Below, in pieces: positions 1 to 8,142 of a stretch of 33,094 nt of DNA. A program made the translations under genes and the position numbers. Source of the stretch: Alphaproteobacteria bacterium. GTDB lineage: Bacteria; Pseudomonadota; Alphaproteobacteria; Sphingomonadales; SMXR01. The notes below the pieces were generated by a model that was not told where the DNA came from, made no database searches, and worked only from the letters and a program-made list of their open reading frames with translations. Every line of letters begins with the position of its first letter. Position 1 is the stretch's first letter. The DNA lies in assembly GCA_030634465.1 (NCBI GenBank), contig DAOWAS010000010.1, positions 1-33,094 on the forward strand. Reading direction: 5' to 3'.

Positions 1-608
1 GGATATGCCACATGCCCTTGCACACCCATGACCGTTAGGCGCACATTCATACTGCCACGACGTCCAATTTTGATCATCTCACCCATTACATTCGGGTTTG
101 TGGGCTCACCCACTATGCAATAATCAATTACCTCGTCACGCTCAGCCAACGCCTCTAGCATTTTGCGAGTGCCGTTAATGGCGGGGCCTTCTTCGTCGCC
201 TGTAATTAGCAATGATAGCGATCCTGTCAGCTCATCTTGGTTATGGCGTGATGCCGCCGCGATAAATGCGGCAACCGCACCCTTCATGTCTGACGAGCCA
301 CGACCAAACAATTTGCCATCACGCACAGTGGCGGCGAAGGGGTCATCGGCCCATGCATCGGCATTGCCCACAGGCACAACGTCGCTATGCCCTGCAAAAC
401 AAAGGTTGGGCGATGCCGTACCACGGCGGGCATATAGGTTATCAATAGTTGGCGTGCCTTCTTCTGAGAACGGCAAACGCACACAATTAAAGCCCAAACC
501 TGTGAGGGTATGTTCCAGCAGGTCAAGTGCGCCATCATCATGTGGGGTTACGCTTTCGCATCGGATAAGGTCTTGCGCCATTTTTATAGGGTCGATTTTT
601 TTAGTCAT
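1..608 (-). CDS. dapE: Succinyl-diaminopimelate desuccinylase DapE, 3' end cut by window edge
   Basis: Cleaves N-succinyl-LL-diaminopimelate to LL-diaminopimelate and succinate in the cytoplasmic lysine/peptidoglycan precursor pathway. The ORF track lists only shadows because the frame runs off the left edge; I translated it by hand from ATG at 608 ([12 protein letters not shown]). About 202 of the usual ~380 residues are visible. The M20 peptidase metal-site motifs are present: [11 protein letters not shown] (His74), GRGSSDMKG (Asp107), TGDEEGPA (Glu139/140) and CIVGEPT (Glu168), followed by the GRRGS start of the lid domain. It lies 15 bases downstream of dapD on the same strand, so the two consecutive-pathway enzymes are probably co-transcribed. 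A GGAA lies upstream of the start, with slightly long spacing. Function is secure; the C-terminal half cannot be judged. Confidence 0.95.
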   Translation of the reverse strand, partial: MTKKIDPIKMAQDLIRCESVTPHDDGALDLLEHTLTGLGFNCVRLPFSEEGTPTIDNLYARRGTASPNLCFAGHSDVVPVGNADAWADDPFAATVRDGKLFGRGSSDMKGAVAAFIAAASRHNQDELTGSLSLLITGDEEGPAINGTRKMLEALAERDEVIDYCIVGEPTNPNVMGEMIKIGRRGSMNVRLTVMGVQGHVAY

Positions 609-623
609 TTTTATTTATTCCAA

Positions 624-1457
624 TTAGTCTCTTAGCAACTGGTTAATTGATGTTTTTGCTCTAGTTTTTTCGTCCACACGTTTGACAATTACTGCGGCGT
701 AAAGGTCTGGGTCTTGGCGACCGTCTGCTCTGATCTTGCCCGCAACTGTGCCCGGCACAACCACCGCACCTTCTGGCACCTCGCCATATGTTATTTCGCC
801 TGTCTCGCGGTCAACAATTTTGGTAGACTGGCCCAAATATACCCCCATAGAAATAACCGCACCCTTACGCACAATTACCCCCTCTGCCACCTCAGACCGT
901 GCGCCAATAAAGCAGTTATCTTCAATAACCACGGGGTTGGCCTGCAATGGCTCTAACACACCGCCAATGCCGACACCGCCAGACAGGTGTACGTTTTTAC
1001 CAATTTGGGCGCAGGAACCAACGGTTGTCCATGTGTCGACCATTGTGCCCTCGTCAACAAAAGCGCCAATATTTACAAACGATGGCATTAGCACCACACC
1101 CTTGCCAATAAACGAACCTTGGCGCACCACAGAACCCGGCACGGCACGAAAGCCCGCCTCGGCAAACTGCTTGTCACTCCAACTGGCAAATTTTAGCGGA
1201 ACCTTGTCGTACGCCTGACCAATGCCTGCGTCCATAACCGTGGTTTCGTTAAGGCGGAAAGAAAGCAGAACCGCTTTTTTTAGCCATGTGTTTACCTGCC
1301 AATTAGCACCAACTTTTTCTGAAATACGTGCTTTGCCGCTGTCTAAAAGTAAAAGCGCTTGTTTAACAGCATCAGCCACATCGCCTGTAGTTTGCGGGGT
1401 AATGTTATTTATATTGTCAAAAGCTTCTTCAATTATAGCTTCTAATTCTTTGCTCAT
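624..1457 (-). CDS. dapD: Tetrahydrodipicolinate N-succinyltransferase DapD
   Basis: Transfers succinyl from succinyl-CoA to tetrahydrodipicolinate, the step before DapC and DapE in the succinylase branch of lysine/DAP synthesis. At 277 aa it matches the family length. The body shows the left-handed beta-helix hexapeptide region, with family hallmarks such as [19 protein letters not shown] and [17 protein letters not shown], and a C-terminal LLRD. The track's start at 1499 adds 14 residues that are not family-like. The ATG at 1457 gives [13 protein letters not shown], has GGGAGAG upstream with good spacing, and forms an ATGA overlap with the stop of the upstream HAD gene, which suggests translational coupling. 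dapE follows immediately. Confidence 0.97.
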   Translation of the reverse strand: MSKELEAIIEEAFDNINNITPQTTGDVADAVKQALLLLDSGKARISEKVGANWQVNTWLKKAVLLSFRLNETTVMDAGIGQAYDKVPLKFASWSDKQFAEAGFRAVPGSVVRQGSFIGKGVVLMPSFVNIGAFVDEGTMVDTWTTVGSCAQIGKNVHLSGGVGIGGVLEPLQANPVVIEDNCFIGARSEVAEGVIVRKGAVISMGVYLGQSTKIVDRETGEITYGEVPEGAVVVPGTVAGKIRADGRQDPDLYAAVIVKRVDEKTRAKTSINQLLRD

Positions 1458-2137
1458 GCTTTCTCTCCCAACACGCTGTTTAGCCACGCCTCCAAGCAAT
1501 TTATTTCATGGTCCACATGTTGTTCACTATAATCTATATCAGCCCACGGGCTATCAGTTTGTAGCCACACGGTTTTTATTCCCATTTTATGGGCGGGTGT
1601 CAGGTTGCGCGCCATATCATCAATCATCACCGCTTTGGTAGTATCCACATCAAAATGCTCAACAAAGCTATCGTATGCTTTTTGTTCTGGTTTTGGCACA
1701 TAGCCCGATTGCCCCACGCCAAAAATTCCATCAAACATATGTTCCATGTTCAGGTGTTTTAACAGCCGCTCGCCATGCCCGCGTGAGCCATTGGTAAAAA
1801 CCAGTTTTCTGCCATTTAATTTTGAAATTTGCTCACAAAGATTGGGTGCTGGTAAAATGGGGGCAAGGTCAACATCGTGCACATAATCTAAAAAGCTTTC
1901 AGGCTCAACACCGTGGTTTGCCATTAACCCGCTTAAGGTTGTGCCATATTTAACAAAATAACCCTTTTGAATAACCTTGGCTTCGTCATACTCGACCCCC
2001 AACAGGTCAGCAATAAAGCCACCCATTCGCACATCCATTTGCGGGAAAAAATGACTGTCCGCAGAGTAAAGCGTGTTGTCTAGGTCGAATATCCAGACAT
2101 TTTTATCGGATATATCTGATGGGTTGTTATGTGACAT
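1454..2137 (-). CDS. HAD-family pyrimidine 5'-nucleotidase-like hydrolase
   Basis: A 227-aa cytoplasmic HAD-superfamily phosphatase of the SDT1/pyrimidine 5'-nucleotidase type, probably dephosphorylating nucleoside monophosphates or related small phosphates. Motif I is FDLDNTLYS (nucleophile and acid aspartates), motif II is VFTNGSRGH, motif III includes the lysine of PKPEQKAY, and motif IV is MIDDMARNL. The small alpha-helical cap between motifs I and II fits this subfamily. Its stop overlaps the dapD start (ATGA), so it is the first gene of a HAD-dapD-dapE operon. In other alphaproteobacteria a similar nucleotidase sits beside dapD, so position supports the family call. The real substrate is not shown by the sequence. 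Confidence 0.88.
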   Translation of the reverse strand: MSHNNPSDISDKNVWIFDLDNTLYSADSHFFPQMDVRMGGFIADLLGVEYDEAKVIQKGYFVKYGTTLSGLMANHGVEPESFLDYVHDVDLAPILPAPNLCEQISKLNGRKLVFTNGSRGHGERLLKHLNMEHMFDGIFGVGQSGYVPKPEQKAYDSFVEHFDVDTTKAVMIDDMARNLTPAHKMGIKTVWLQTDSPWADIDYSEQHVDHEINCLEAWLNSVLGEKA

Positions 2138-2193
2138 GCTGTTCCAAAACCGTTAGTAATAACTTGAAGCCACAAGCTTGGCTGACGTAAGGT

Positions 2194-2205
2194 GGGTTAT
2201 AACCC
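2194..2205. promoter_or_regulatory. Perfect 12-bp palindrome in a divergent promoter region
   Basis: GGGTTATAACCC is a perfect palindrome in the 129-base gap between the HAD gene (minus) and the DUF2336 gene (plus). It is placed where an operator or an overlapping -10 region could act on either gene. I see no convincing -35/-10 pair around it and no known regulator for it, so its function is unknown. Confidence 0.35.
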
Positions 2206-2266
2206 GTTTATAGCTCTATGGGACAGTGAAAGTAACCCCTCAAGATTAAAAGTGAGTTTATATTAA

Positions 2267-3541
2267 ATGTCTGATGATAAAAACAAACCAAGCGAAGGTG
2301 TTATTCTTGAGGGAGAGGTTATACCCAACACCGACAAAAAGTACGAACAAGCAAAAAGTGCCTTGGCTGTTGGCGATGCTGAACAGGCCCACGCCCTAGC
2401 CAGCAACAAAGAAACCCCGCCTGAGGTTTTATATTATTTAGCTGAAAACGGTGATGATGAGGCTAGGGTGGGCGTTGCCAAAAACACCGCAACCCCCATG
2501 CAGGCTGATGAGATATTAGTTGATGATGAACACGCCGAAGTGCGCATGGAACTGGCGCGAAAAATTGCCCGCATAATTCCCAACCTGAACCCTGATGATG
2601 CCGACGAACTGCAAAAACACAGCATTAATATTTTAAACAAACTGGCCGAAGACCAATTGCCAAAGGTGCGGGAAATTATTGCCACCGAATTAAAAGAAAC
2701 TGACAAAGCACCAAAAGAGCTAATTATAAAACTAGCCCACGACCCCGAAGAAATTGTTGCTGCACCAATTTTAGAATATTCTCCTTTGTTAAGCGATAAC
2801 GACCTTAGAGAAATTGTTGCCGCAGGGGTGGTTGGCGAGGCGTTAGAAGCGATTTCCAGACGCAAGAAAATTAGTGACGATTTGGCAGAGGCCATTGCCA
2901 GCACATTGGAAATTCCTGCTGTTGCCGCCCTGTTAACCAACAAAGATGCCGATATTAGAGAAGAAACAATGGTGAAAATTGTAACTCAGGCACAAACCAC
3001 AGAAGTGTTGCACAAACCATTGGTGGAGCGACCAAACCTGTCCCTGCGGATTATGAAACGTGTGGCAGGTTTTGTGGCATCGGCACTGGTTCATAAAATG
3101 GTTGATAACGCCCAGTTAGATGAAAAAACCGCAAGTGAGTTGATAAGGCGCACCCGCAAGGTTATTGACGGCCAAGCACCCGATATTGAAGACACCATGT
3201 CTGCCCAAGAAAGAGCGATGGACTTTTTAAATCGAGGCATGTTGGATGACGATCTGGTTTTGGATCTGATTAAAAACAGGAAAAAACAATTGCTGGTTCA
3301 CTGTCTGGCACTTATGGCGAGCCTGAGCGTGCCTGTGGTTGATAAAATTTTATCATCAAAAAACGGTCGTGCTGTAACTGCACTGTGTTGGATGGCAGAA
3401 TTGAAAATGCGTACAGCAATTGAAGTGCAAATTAAAATAGCAGGCGTGCCACACGCCCAAGCGGTGCAAGCCAAGGGCGGAACCGACTATCCATTCAACC
3501 AAGCAGAAATGCAGCAAAACTTGCTATTTTTCACAGGTTAA
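2267..3541 (+). CDS. DUF2336 HEAT-like repeat protein
   Basis: A 424-aa protein without signal peptide or membrane segment, made largely of helical pairs. Residues about 45-200 carry repeated helix units resembling HEAT/leucine-rich-variant repeats (for example EARVGVAKN, VRMELARKI, KVREIIATEL), and the stretch HDPEEIVAAPILEYSPLLSD matches what I know of DUF2336, a family common in alphaproteobacteria and of unknown function. Such all-helical scaffolds usually bind proteins. The first 25 residues are charged and probably disordered. It is the only plus-strand gene in the first 7 kb, is divergent from the HAD gene and converges with engB 20 bases away. The ribosome site is weak (GTGAG, long spacing). 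Family call is fairly sure; role unknown. Confidence 0.8.
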   Translation: MSDDKNKPSEGVILEGEVIPNTDKKYEQAKSALAVGDAEQAHALASNKETPPEVLYYLAENGDDEARVGVAKNTATPMQADEILVDDEHAEVRMELARKIARIIPNLNPDDADELQKHSINILNKLAEDQLPKVREIIATELKETDKAPKELIIKLAHDPEEIVAAPILEYSPLLSDNDLREIVAAGVVGEALEAISRRKKISDDLAEAIASTLEIPAVAALLTNKDADIREETMVKIVTQAQTTEVLHKPLVERPNLSLRIMKRVAGFVASALVHKMVDNAQLDEKTASELIRRTRKVIDGQAPDIEDTMSAQERAMDFLNRGMLDDDLVLDLIKNRKKQLLVHCLALMASLSVPVVDKILSSKNGRAVTALCWMAELKMRTAIEVQIKIAGVPHAQAVQAKGGTDYPFNQAEMQQNLLFFTG

Positions 3542-3561
3542 AAATAAGCAGGGTAATAAAA

Positions 3562-4218
3562 CTAGGTTTCAAGCAGGAAGGCCACTTCGGTGCGTACATC
3601 TTCCAAACCCTCAGCCTTAACAGAACTGGTTTTCAATATGGTCGGGTGACAAGCAACAAATTTTTTGGCTTCCGCGGCTACGCTTTCAAACAGTTTTTCA
3701 CGCGCACCTTTTTTAACCTTGTCCAGTTTTGTCAAAACCAATTGATAAGACACCGCCGCAACATCAAGCATTTTCATAATGTCTTTGTCGTTTGCCTTCA
3801 GGCCATGGCGACCATCAATAAGCAAAAATACCCGTCTTAAGTTTGGGCGACCCTGCAAATATGCTTTCAGCAGTTCTGTCCACGCCGCAACCTCAACCTT
3901 TGACACTTTGGCATAACCATAACCGGGCAGATCAACCAGATAAAACGGTGTGCCGCGCTCAGCACCCAAGGTGAAAAAGTTTAATTGCTGGGTGCGACCA
4001 GGGGTGTTGGATGTTCGCGCCAGTGCTTTTCTGCCAGTTAGGGCGTTTATCAAGCTGGACTTGCCAACGTTAGAGCGACCGGCAAACGCCACTTCGCACT
4101 TGTCAGGGTCGGGCAATGTGTCCAAAGACACCGCCCCCATAATAAAGTCAGCCTCACCACTAAACAGCAGCCGTCCTTTTTCGATCAACTCATCTGAGTG
4201 TGGTTTGTCCATTTCCAT
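3562..4218 (-). CDS. engB: Ribosome biogenesis GTPase EngB (YihA/YsxC)
   Basis: Essential TrmE-Era-EngA-YihA-type GTPase needed for large ribosomal subunit assembly. The 218 aa match the family. G motifs are clear: G1 GRSNVGKSS, G2 around the threonine of SNTPGRTQQ, G3 DLPGYGYAKV, G4 TKLDKVK, and G5 TSSVKAEG. The start at 4218 has AAGGA seven bases upstream; a second in-frame ATG two codons later is less well spaced. It begins 3 bases after the yidC stop, so it is the last gene of the rpmH-rnpA-yidD-yidC-engB operon. In many alphaproteobacteria argB follows here; in this window a reversed DUF2336 gene does. Confidence 0.96.
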   Translation of the reverse strand: MEMDKPHSDELIEKGRLLFSGEADFIMGAVSLDTLPDPDKCEVAFAGRSNVGKSSLINALTGRKALARTSNTPGRTQQLNFFTLGAERGTPFYLVDLPGYGYAKVSKVEVAAWTELLKAYLQGRPNLRRVFLLIDGRHGLKANDKDIMKMLDVAAVSYQLVLTKLDKVKKGAREKLFESVAAEAKKFVACHPTILKTSSVKAEGLEDVRTEVAFLLET

Positions 4219-4221
4219 CAG

Positions 4222-5967
4222 CTAGTCCTTAATAGAAACGCCCATACGGCGCATAATTACCCATTGTTGCAAAATGGAAAGCAGGTTGTTCCATGTCCAA
4301 TAAATTACCAAACCAACAGGGAATGGTGCCAAAATAAAGGTGAACAATATTGGCATCATCAAGAATATTTTTGCCTGAATGGGGTCAGATTGTTGTGGGT
4401 TCATTTTTTGTTGCAAGTACATTGTTAAACCCATCAAAATAGGCCAAATGCCAACAGCTATCATGCTTGGTGGATCCCAAGGAATTAAGCCAAACAAATT
4501 TAATGGTGTTAGCGGGTCGGGTGCTGACAGGTCGCTGATCCAGCCAAAAAATGGTTGGTGGCGCATTTCAATGGTTACAAACAAGGTTTTATAAAGAGCG
4601 AAGAAAACAGGTATTTGCAGCAATATTGGCAAGCAACCAGCCATTGGGTTTACTTTTTCTTTTTTATACAGCTCCATGGTTTCTTGCTGTTGACGCATAC
4701 GGTCATCTTTATATTTCTCACGAATTTCTTTCATTTTAGGTGATAGTTTTTTCATTTTCGTCATTGATACATATTGCTTGTTTGCCAATGGATAGAAAAT
4801 AAGCTTCACTGTGATGGTAAGAAGCAAAATGGCGATGCCGAAGTTACCAACCAGACCATAAAAGAAATCTAACGCCATAAACATTGGCTTGGTTAAGAAA
4901 TATAACCAACCCCAATCGATAGTACGGTCAAATAGTGCGGCGCCAAACTGTTCGCCATATGCATCAATAAGGTTAACCTCTTTAGCGCCAGCAAACAGGT
5001 GACTTGTAATTTCAACTGAGCCACCCGCAGGGGCTATCATTTCAGCGTGAAGATAATCAACCTGATAACGCTCAACCGCCTCAGAACCGTTGTAGAAAAA
5101 GCGTGTTGATGCTGGAAGGTTTTGGTCTGGCACCATAATTGCCATCCAATATTTATCGGTAAAACCAAGCCAGCCGCCTGTGGTTTGTGTTTCAAAACGG
5201 CCATCATCTCTAAGGTCGTCATAATCAATTTCTTGCAACTCGCCACCTAAAACACCAATGGGGCCTTCGTGTAAAATTACAAAGCCTGATGTGTCAGGGC
5301 GACCTTTGCGGCTGATAACACCATAAGGTGCCAGCGCAATATCGTTAGTGGTGCTGTTTTGAACTGCATCAGTAACGGTGAAAGCATAATCCTCATCAAC
5401 ACTAATGATGCGGGTAAATAAAAGCCCTGCGCCGTTAGCCCAGCTTAGGGTTATTGGGTTGGCAGGGGTTAGTTCGCCCGAAGATGCGCTCCACAATGTT
5501 TCGGTGGTAGGCAAGTTAACAGAAGCACCTGGGCGTGTTGCCCAACCATATTCCGCATAATAACCATCCATGCCTTCAGATGGGTGGAACAGCTGAACAT
5601 TATCAGTATCCTCATCCAGACTTTCCATATAATTATTCAGAGAAATATCATCTAACCTAGCGCCACGCAGGGCAATGCTACCTGTTAATGATTGTGAACG
5701 AATGTTAATGCGAGGAGAAGGAGAGCTTGCTGCTACAGGTTCAGCACCTGCCCCAGCACCCATAACCTGAGGAGAGAGACCAGATTGCGGTTGCGGCGTT
5801 AGCGAGCTATCTGCCATGGGGTCACTATATGCGCTCCCATTTGCAGCCATTTCTTGCTCGAACTGAGCTTGTTGTTCCATTTGCGGTGCTTCAACAAACT
5901 GTTGATAAACAATAAGAACCACAAGGGACAGCACAATTGCCAATATCAGGTTTCTTTGGTCACTCAT
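4222..5967 (-). CDS. yidC: Membrane protein insertase YidC
   Basis: Inner-membrane insertase that folds and inserts membrane proteins, alone or with SecYEG. At 581 aa it has the Gram-negative layout: N-terminal membrane anchor (residues ~6-25, LILAIVLSLVVLIVYQQF), a long periplasmic beta-sandwich domain (~60-350), then five C-terminal membrane segments from about 365, including the conserved cytoplasmic hairpin with KMKKLSPKMKEIREKYKDD and the KVNPMAGCLPILLQIPVF segment. The conserved arginine of the hydrophilic groove is likely in the RTIDWGWLYF region. The linker after the anchor is Gln/Ser/Pro-rich. Start ATG 5967 has a purine-rich GAGAGAG upstream. It lies between yidD and engB. Confidence 0.97.
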   Translation of the reverse strand: MSDQRNLILAIVLSLVVLIVYQQFVEAPQMEQQAQFEQEMAANGSAYSDPMADSSLTPQPQSGLSPQVMGAGAGAEPVAASSPSPRINIRSQSLTGSIALRGARLDDISLNNYMESLDEDTDNVQLFHPSEGMDGYYAEYGWATRPGASVNLPTTETLWSASSGELTPANPITLSWANGAGLLFTRIISVDEDYAFTVTDAVQNSTTNDIALAPYGVISRKGRPDTSGFVILHEGPIGVLGGELQEIDYDDLRDDGRFETQTTGGWLGFTDKYWMAIMVPDQNLPASTRFFYNGSEAVERYQVDYLHAEMIAPAGGSVEITSHLFAGAKEVNLIDAYGEQFGAALFDRTIDWGWLYFLTKPMFMALDFFYGLVGNFGIAILLLTITVKLIFYPLANKQYVSMTKMKKLSPKMKEIREKYKDDRMRQQQETMELYKKEKVNPMAGCLPILLQIPVFFALYKTLFVTIEMRHQPFFGWISDLSAPDPLTPLNLFGLIPWDPPSMIAVGIWPILMGLTMYLQQKMNPQQSDPIQAKIFLMMPILFTFILAPFPVGLVIYWTWNNLLSILQQWVIMRRMGVSIKD

Positions 5968-6020
5968 TTTTATTTCTCTCTCTTCACATCCAACTTGTCA
6001 GTTTAAAAATTCTCACGCGC

Positions 6021-6308
6021 TTAGTGCGCCTTATGTCCAGAACAGCAACTATTACTTGCTTCGTCTTTTTTGTGGTTTTCTGGAACTGGGTCAAAACCCT
6101 CACCACCCCACGGGTGGCAACGCCCAATACGCCTTAACGCCAACCACACACCCTTAATGCCGCCATGACTTTCAATGGCCTCAACAGCATATGCACTGCA
6201 AGTGGGTTGGTAGCGACAGCTAGGGGCCAGCATAGGCGAAATGAAACGAGAATAGAGCTTGATAAAGCCCTTCGCCACAAACGCCAAAATTGTATTTAGC
6301 TTATTCAT
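6021..6308 (-). CDS. yidD: Membrane protein insertion efficiency factor YidD
   Basis: Small membrane-associated protein that helps YidC-dependent insertion. The core is diagnostic: [24 protein letters not shown]... with the paired cysteines, then [10 protein letters not shown] and [18 protein letters not shown] prefer ATG 6308 ([10 protein letters not shown]), giving 95 aa, because GGGGA stands just before it; the track start at 6335 adds nine unlikely residues. The C-terminus ends in a Cys/His-containing tail ([11 protein letters not shown]) beyond the usual family end, which could bind metal but may simply be variable. It sits between rnpA and yidC as in most bacteria. Confidence 0.94.
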   Translation of the reverse strand: MNKLNTILAFVAKGFIKLYSRFISPMLAPSCRYQPTCSAYAVEAIESHGGIKGVWLALRRIGRCHPWGGEGFDPVPENHKKDEASNSCCSGHKAH

Positions 6309-6346
6309 TTCCCCGTAATATCCTTGGCATAACAATTACAGCACTA

Positions 6347-6799
6347 TTAACTATTTTCTATTTTTGCCAAAATCTTTTCAGCATCTTTAACCAACAGTGC
6401 AAATGGTCTTTTTATGGCAGCTTTTCTACCCACCATTACATAATCTTTATCGCTGGCAATTTTTGGTGCAATGACCAAGCGAACCAGCTCACGCATTTTT
6501 CTTTTTACTCTATTGCGCTCAACCGCGCCACCAACTCTGCGTGATGCGGTATAGCCAATTTTAGGCACCCGCTTTTCATCAAATGGTGCGCCACATTGCA
6601 ATATAAAACCTGTGGTTACAAACTTTTTATTTGCCGCCGCCACCGCTAAAAACTCTGGTCTTTTTTGCAAGCGTGGTGGCAGTGGATTGCGACCATCATT
6701 TATAGAAAAAGCCGACCGTTCTTTGAAACGACCGACTTCAATTTCATTATTCTTATTTTGGCTTTTACTGGGCAAGGCAGACCTCCACCCCTCTGTCAC
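6347..6799 (-). CDS. rnpA: Ribonuclease P protein component RnpA, with N-terminal extension
   Basis: Protein subunit of RNase P, which removes 5' leaders from pre-tRNAs. The conserved core starts at LQKRPEFLAVA and contains the RNR signature AVERNRVKRKMRELVR. The track start at 6799 is a GTG, giving 150 aa and about 38 residues ahead of the usual family start. There is no in-frame ATG before the core, and a TTG at the core's own LQKR would leave almost no N-terminus, so I keep GTG 6799 although no ribosome site precedes it. Notably the same frame is open right up to the rpmH stop codon 42 bases upstream. Longer RnpA N-termini occur in some alphaproteobacteria. Confidence 0.88.
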   Translation of the reverse strand: MTEGWRSALPSKSQNKNNEIEVGRFKERSAFSINDGRNPLPPRLQKRPEFLAVAAANKKFVTTGFILQCGAPFDEKRVPKIGYTASRRVGGAVERNRVKRKMRELVRLVIAPKIASDKDYVMVGRKAAIKRPFALLVKDAEKILAKIENS

Positions 6800-6841
6800 A
6801 TAATATAAAACAATGCTTTGGCCTAAGCAAAAGAGTTTTAT

Positions 6842-6976
6842 TTATGCAGAGAGGCTCTTACGACCCTTGCTGCGACGTGCTGTAATAACACGACGTCCAC
6901 CTGGTGTTGCCATTCTTGAACGGAAACCGTGGCGGCGTTTGCGTACCAATACGCTTGGTTGATATGTTCTTTTCAC
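6842..6976 (-). CDS. rpmH: 50S ribosomal protein L34
   Basis: Large-subunit ribosomal protein, missing from the ORF track because it is only 44 aa. Hand translation gives (V/M)[19 protein letters not shown]... and ends [10 protein letters not shown], an almost textbook L34. The start is GTG at 6976 with GGAGA seven bases upstream. A nearer ATG at 6981 is in another frame and reads ATG-AAG-TGA, so it stops after two codons. It is the first gene of the rpmH-rnpA-yidD-yidC-engB operon and has a good promoter about 100 bases upstream. Confidence 0.97.
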   Translation of the reverse strand: MKRTYQPSVLVRKRRHGFRSRMATPGGRRVITARRSKGRKSLSA

Positions 6977-7077
6977 TTCATTTCTCCATTACCAGCTTGT
7001 CTGGTCTTGTAGGGCTTTGTCGGCACATCATCAATTAGAATAATGCTCATAACCCTACTTAAAATCACGAATGGCGG

Positions 7078-7106
7078 TGTATAACTAGCGAAACTGGGTT
7101 CGTCAA
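7078..7106 (-). promoter_or_regulatory. Sigma-70-type promoter for the rpmH operon
   Basis: On the minus strand TTGACG (7106-7101) and TATACA (7083-7078) are separated by exactly 17 bases, matching five and four of six consensus positions. Transcription would start near 7070, giving a leader of roughly 95 bases before the GTG of rpmH. Strength and position fit a ribosomal-protein operon. Confidence 0.65.
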
Positions 7107-7275
7107 CCATTTGAGCACGCTTTTCTTACCTTTTTTCCTTAATAAAATGCAAAAAAAGTTCGTTTCAACGATTATGCCACTCATTTTATCGAAACATTGG
7201 GGGACAAACCCTTGCCAGAATGGGCTAGTATAGATATTAAAGTAACTGCGTTTAACCAAATAAACCCTAGGCTTT

Positions 7276-8142
7276 ATGATCATTTATAGAAAAAATATGC
7301 AACCGGGTAAGGTATCACTAAACTGGCTTTTTACGGCCTGTCTTGTCTTGGCATTTTTATTTTTCTGGCCCAGCAATGTTCATGCTGAAAATGACAATTG
7401 GCAACAATGGTCACAGCATAATGAGGCCTCTACAGAGGAAATTGACCATTCTGTATGGAATCGCCTGCTACAAACATATGTCAGCACCAACACCCACGGG
7501 CAAAACCTGTTTAACTATGGGGCGGTATCGCCAGCAGATATGCGCGCGCTAAAACATTATTTAGAAATGCTTTCAACCACCCATGTGCAAGACCTGAACA
7601 AAAATGAACAACTGGCATTTTGGATAAACACATATAACGCCATTATTGTTCAGGCTATTTTAAAGTCATATCCAGTTGATAGTATATTGGATGTTGATGG
7701 TAATATTTTTAACCGTGGGCCGTGGAGGGATAATTATTTTTCAGTTGGCGGCACGCCAATTAATTTATTTAACATCCGCCATAACATTGTTTTTGCAAAC
7801 TGGGACGATGTTAGAATAATTTACGCCCTGTCTTGCGGGGCAATTGGCTGTCCGAACATTGGCTCAAAAGCAGTTAGGGGCAAGCATGTTGATGGCTATC
7901 TTGATGCCGCCGCAGTAGCATTTATTAACGGCCCCCAAGCAATTTTAAAATTTAAGGAACACAGCATAAAAATATCTAAACTTTTTTACTGGTCTAAATA
8001 TATATTTAAAAGAGAAGATGTTGGGTTCTTAGAACATATAAAGTCATATGCTATTGGCGGTATTTCTCGTAAATTAAAAAATACAGACCATATAGATGGT
8101 TACGGCTTTAATTGGGATTTGAATGAGGCTGGTAACGAGTAA
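7276..8142 (+). CDS. Exported DUF547 protein
   Basis: A 288-aa protein with a signal peptide or N-terminal anchor (residues ~13-38, LFTACLVLAFLFFWPSNVHA followed by a possible cleavage site). The remainder is a DUF547 domain: LAFWINTYNAIIVQAIL, YPVDSI, NLFNIRHNIV, and ALSCGAIGCPNIGS with two cysteines, and a later AAAVAFINGP segment. DUF547 proteins are widespread with unknown activity; a cysteine peptidase-like fold has been suggested for related families, which I cannot test. ATG 7276 or ATG 7294 could be the start and neither has a good ribosome site. It overlaps the next kinase gene by 20 bases, so the two are likely translated together. Confidence 0.82.
   Translation: MIIYRKNMQPGKVSLNWLFTACLVLAFLFFWPSNVHAENDNWQQWSQHNEASTEEIDHSVWNRLLQTYVSTNTHGQNLFNYGAVSPADMRALKHYLEMLSTTHVQDLNKNEQLAFWINTYNAIIVQAILKSYPVDSILDVDGNIFNRGPWRDNYFSVGGTPINLFNIRHNIVFANWDDVRIIYALSCGAIGCPNIGSKAVRGKHVDGYLDAAAVAFINGPQAILKFKEHSIKISKLFYWSKYIFKREDVGFLEHIKSYAIGGISRKLKNTDHIDGYGFNWDLNEAGNE

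Noticed and set aside
163-627. 154-aa plus-strand ORF at the left edge
   Set aside because: TTG start and antisense to the clear dapE frame; a shadow.
7212-7240. TTGCCA and TATTAA at 17-base spacing as promoter of the DUF547 operon
   Set aside because: Position is suitable but both elements are weak and the region is AT-rich; not enough to call.
7065-7283. 72-aa minus-strand ORF upstream of rpmH
   Set aside because: It overlaps the rpmH promoter, has no family resemblance and no ribosome site.
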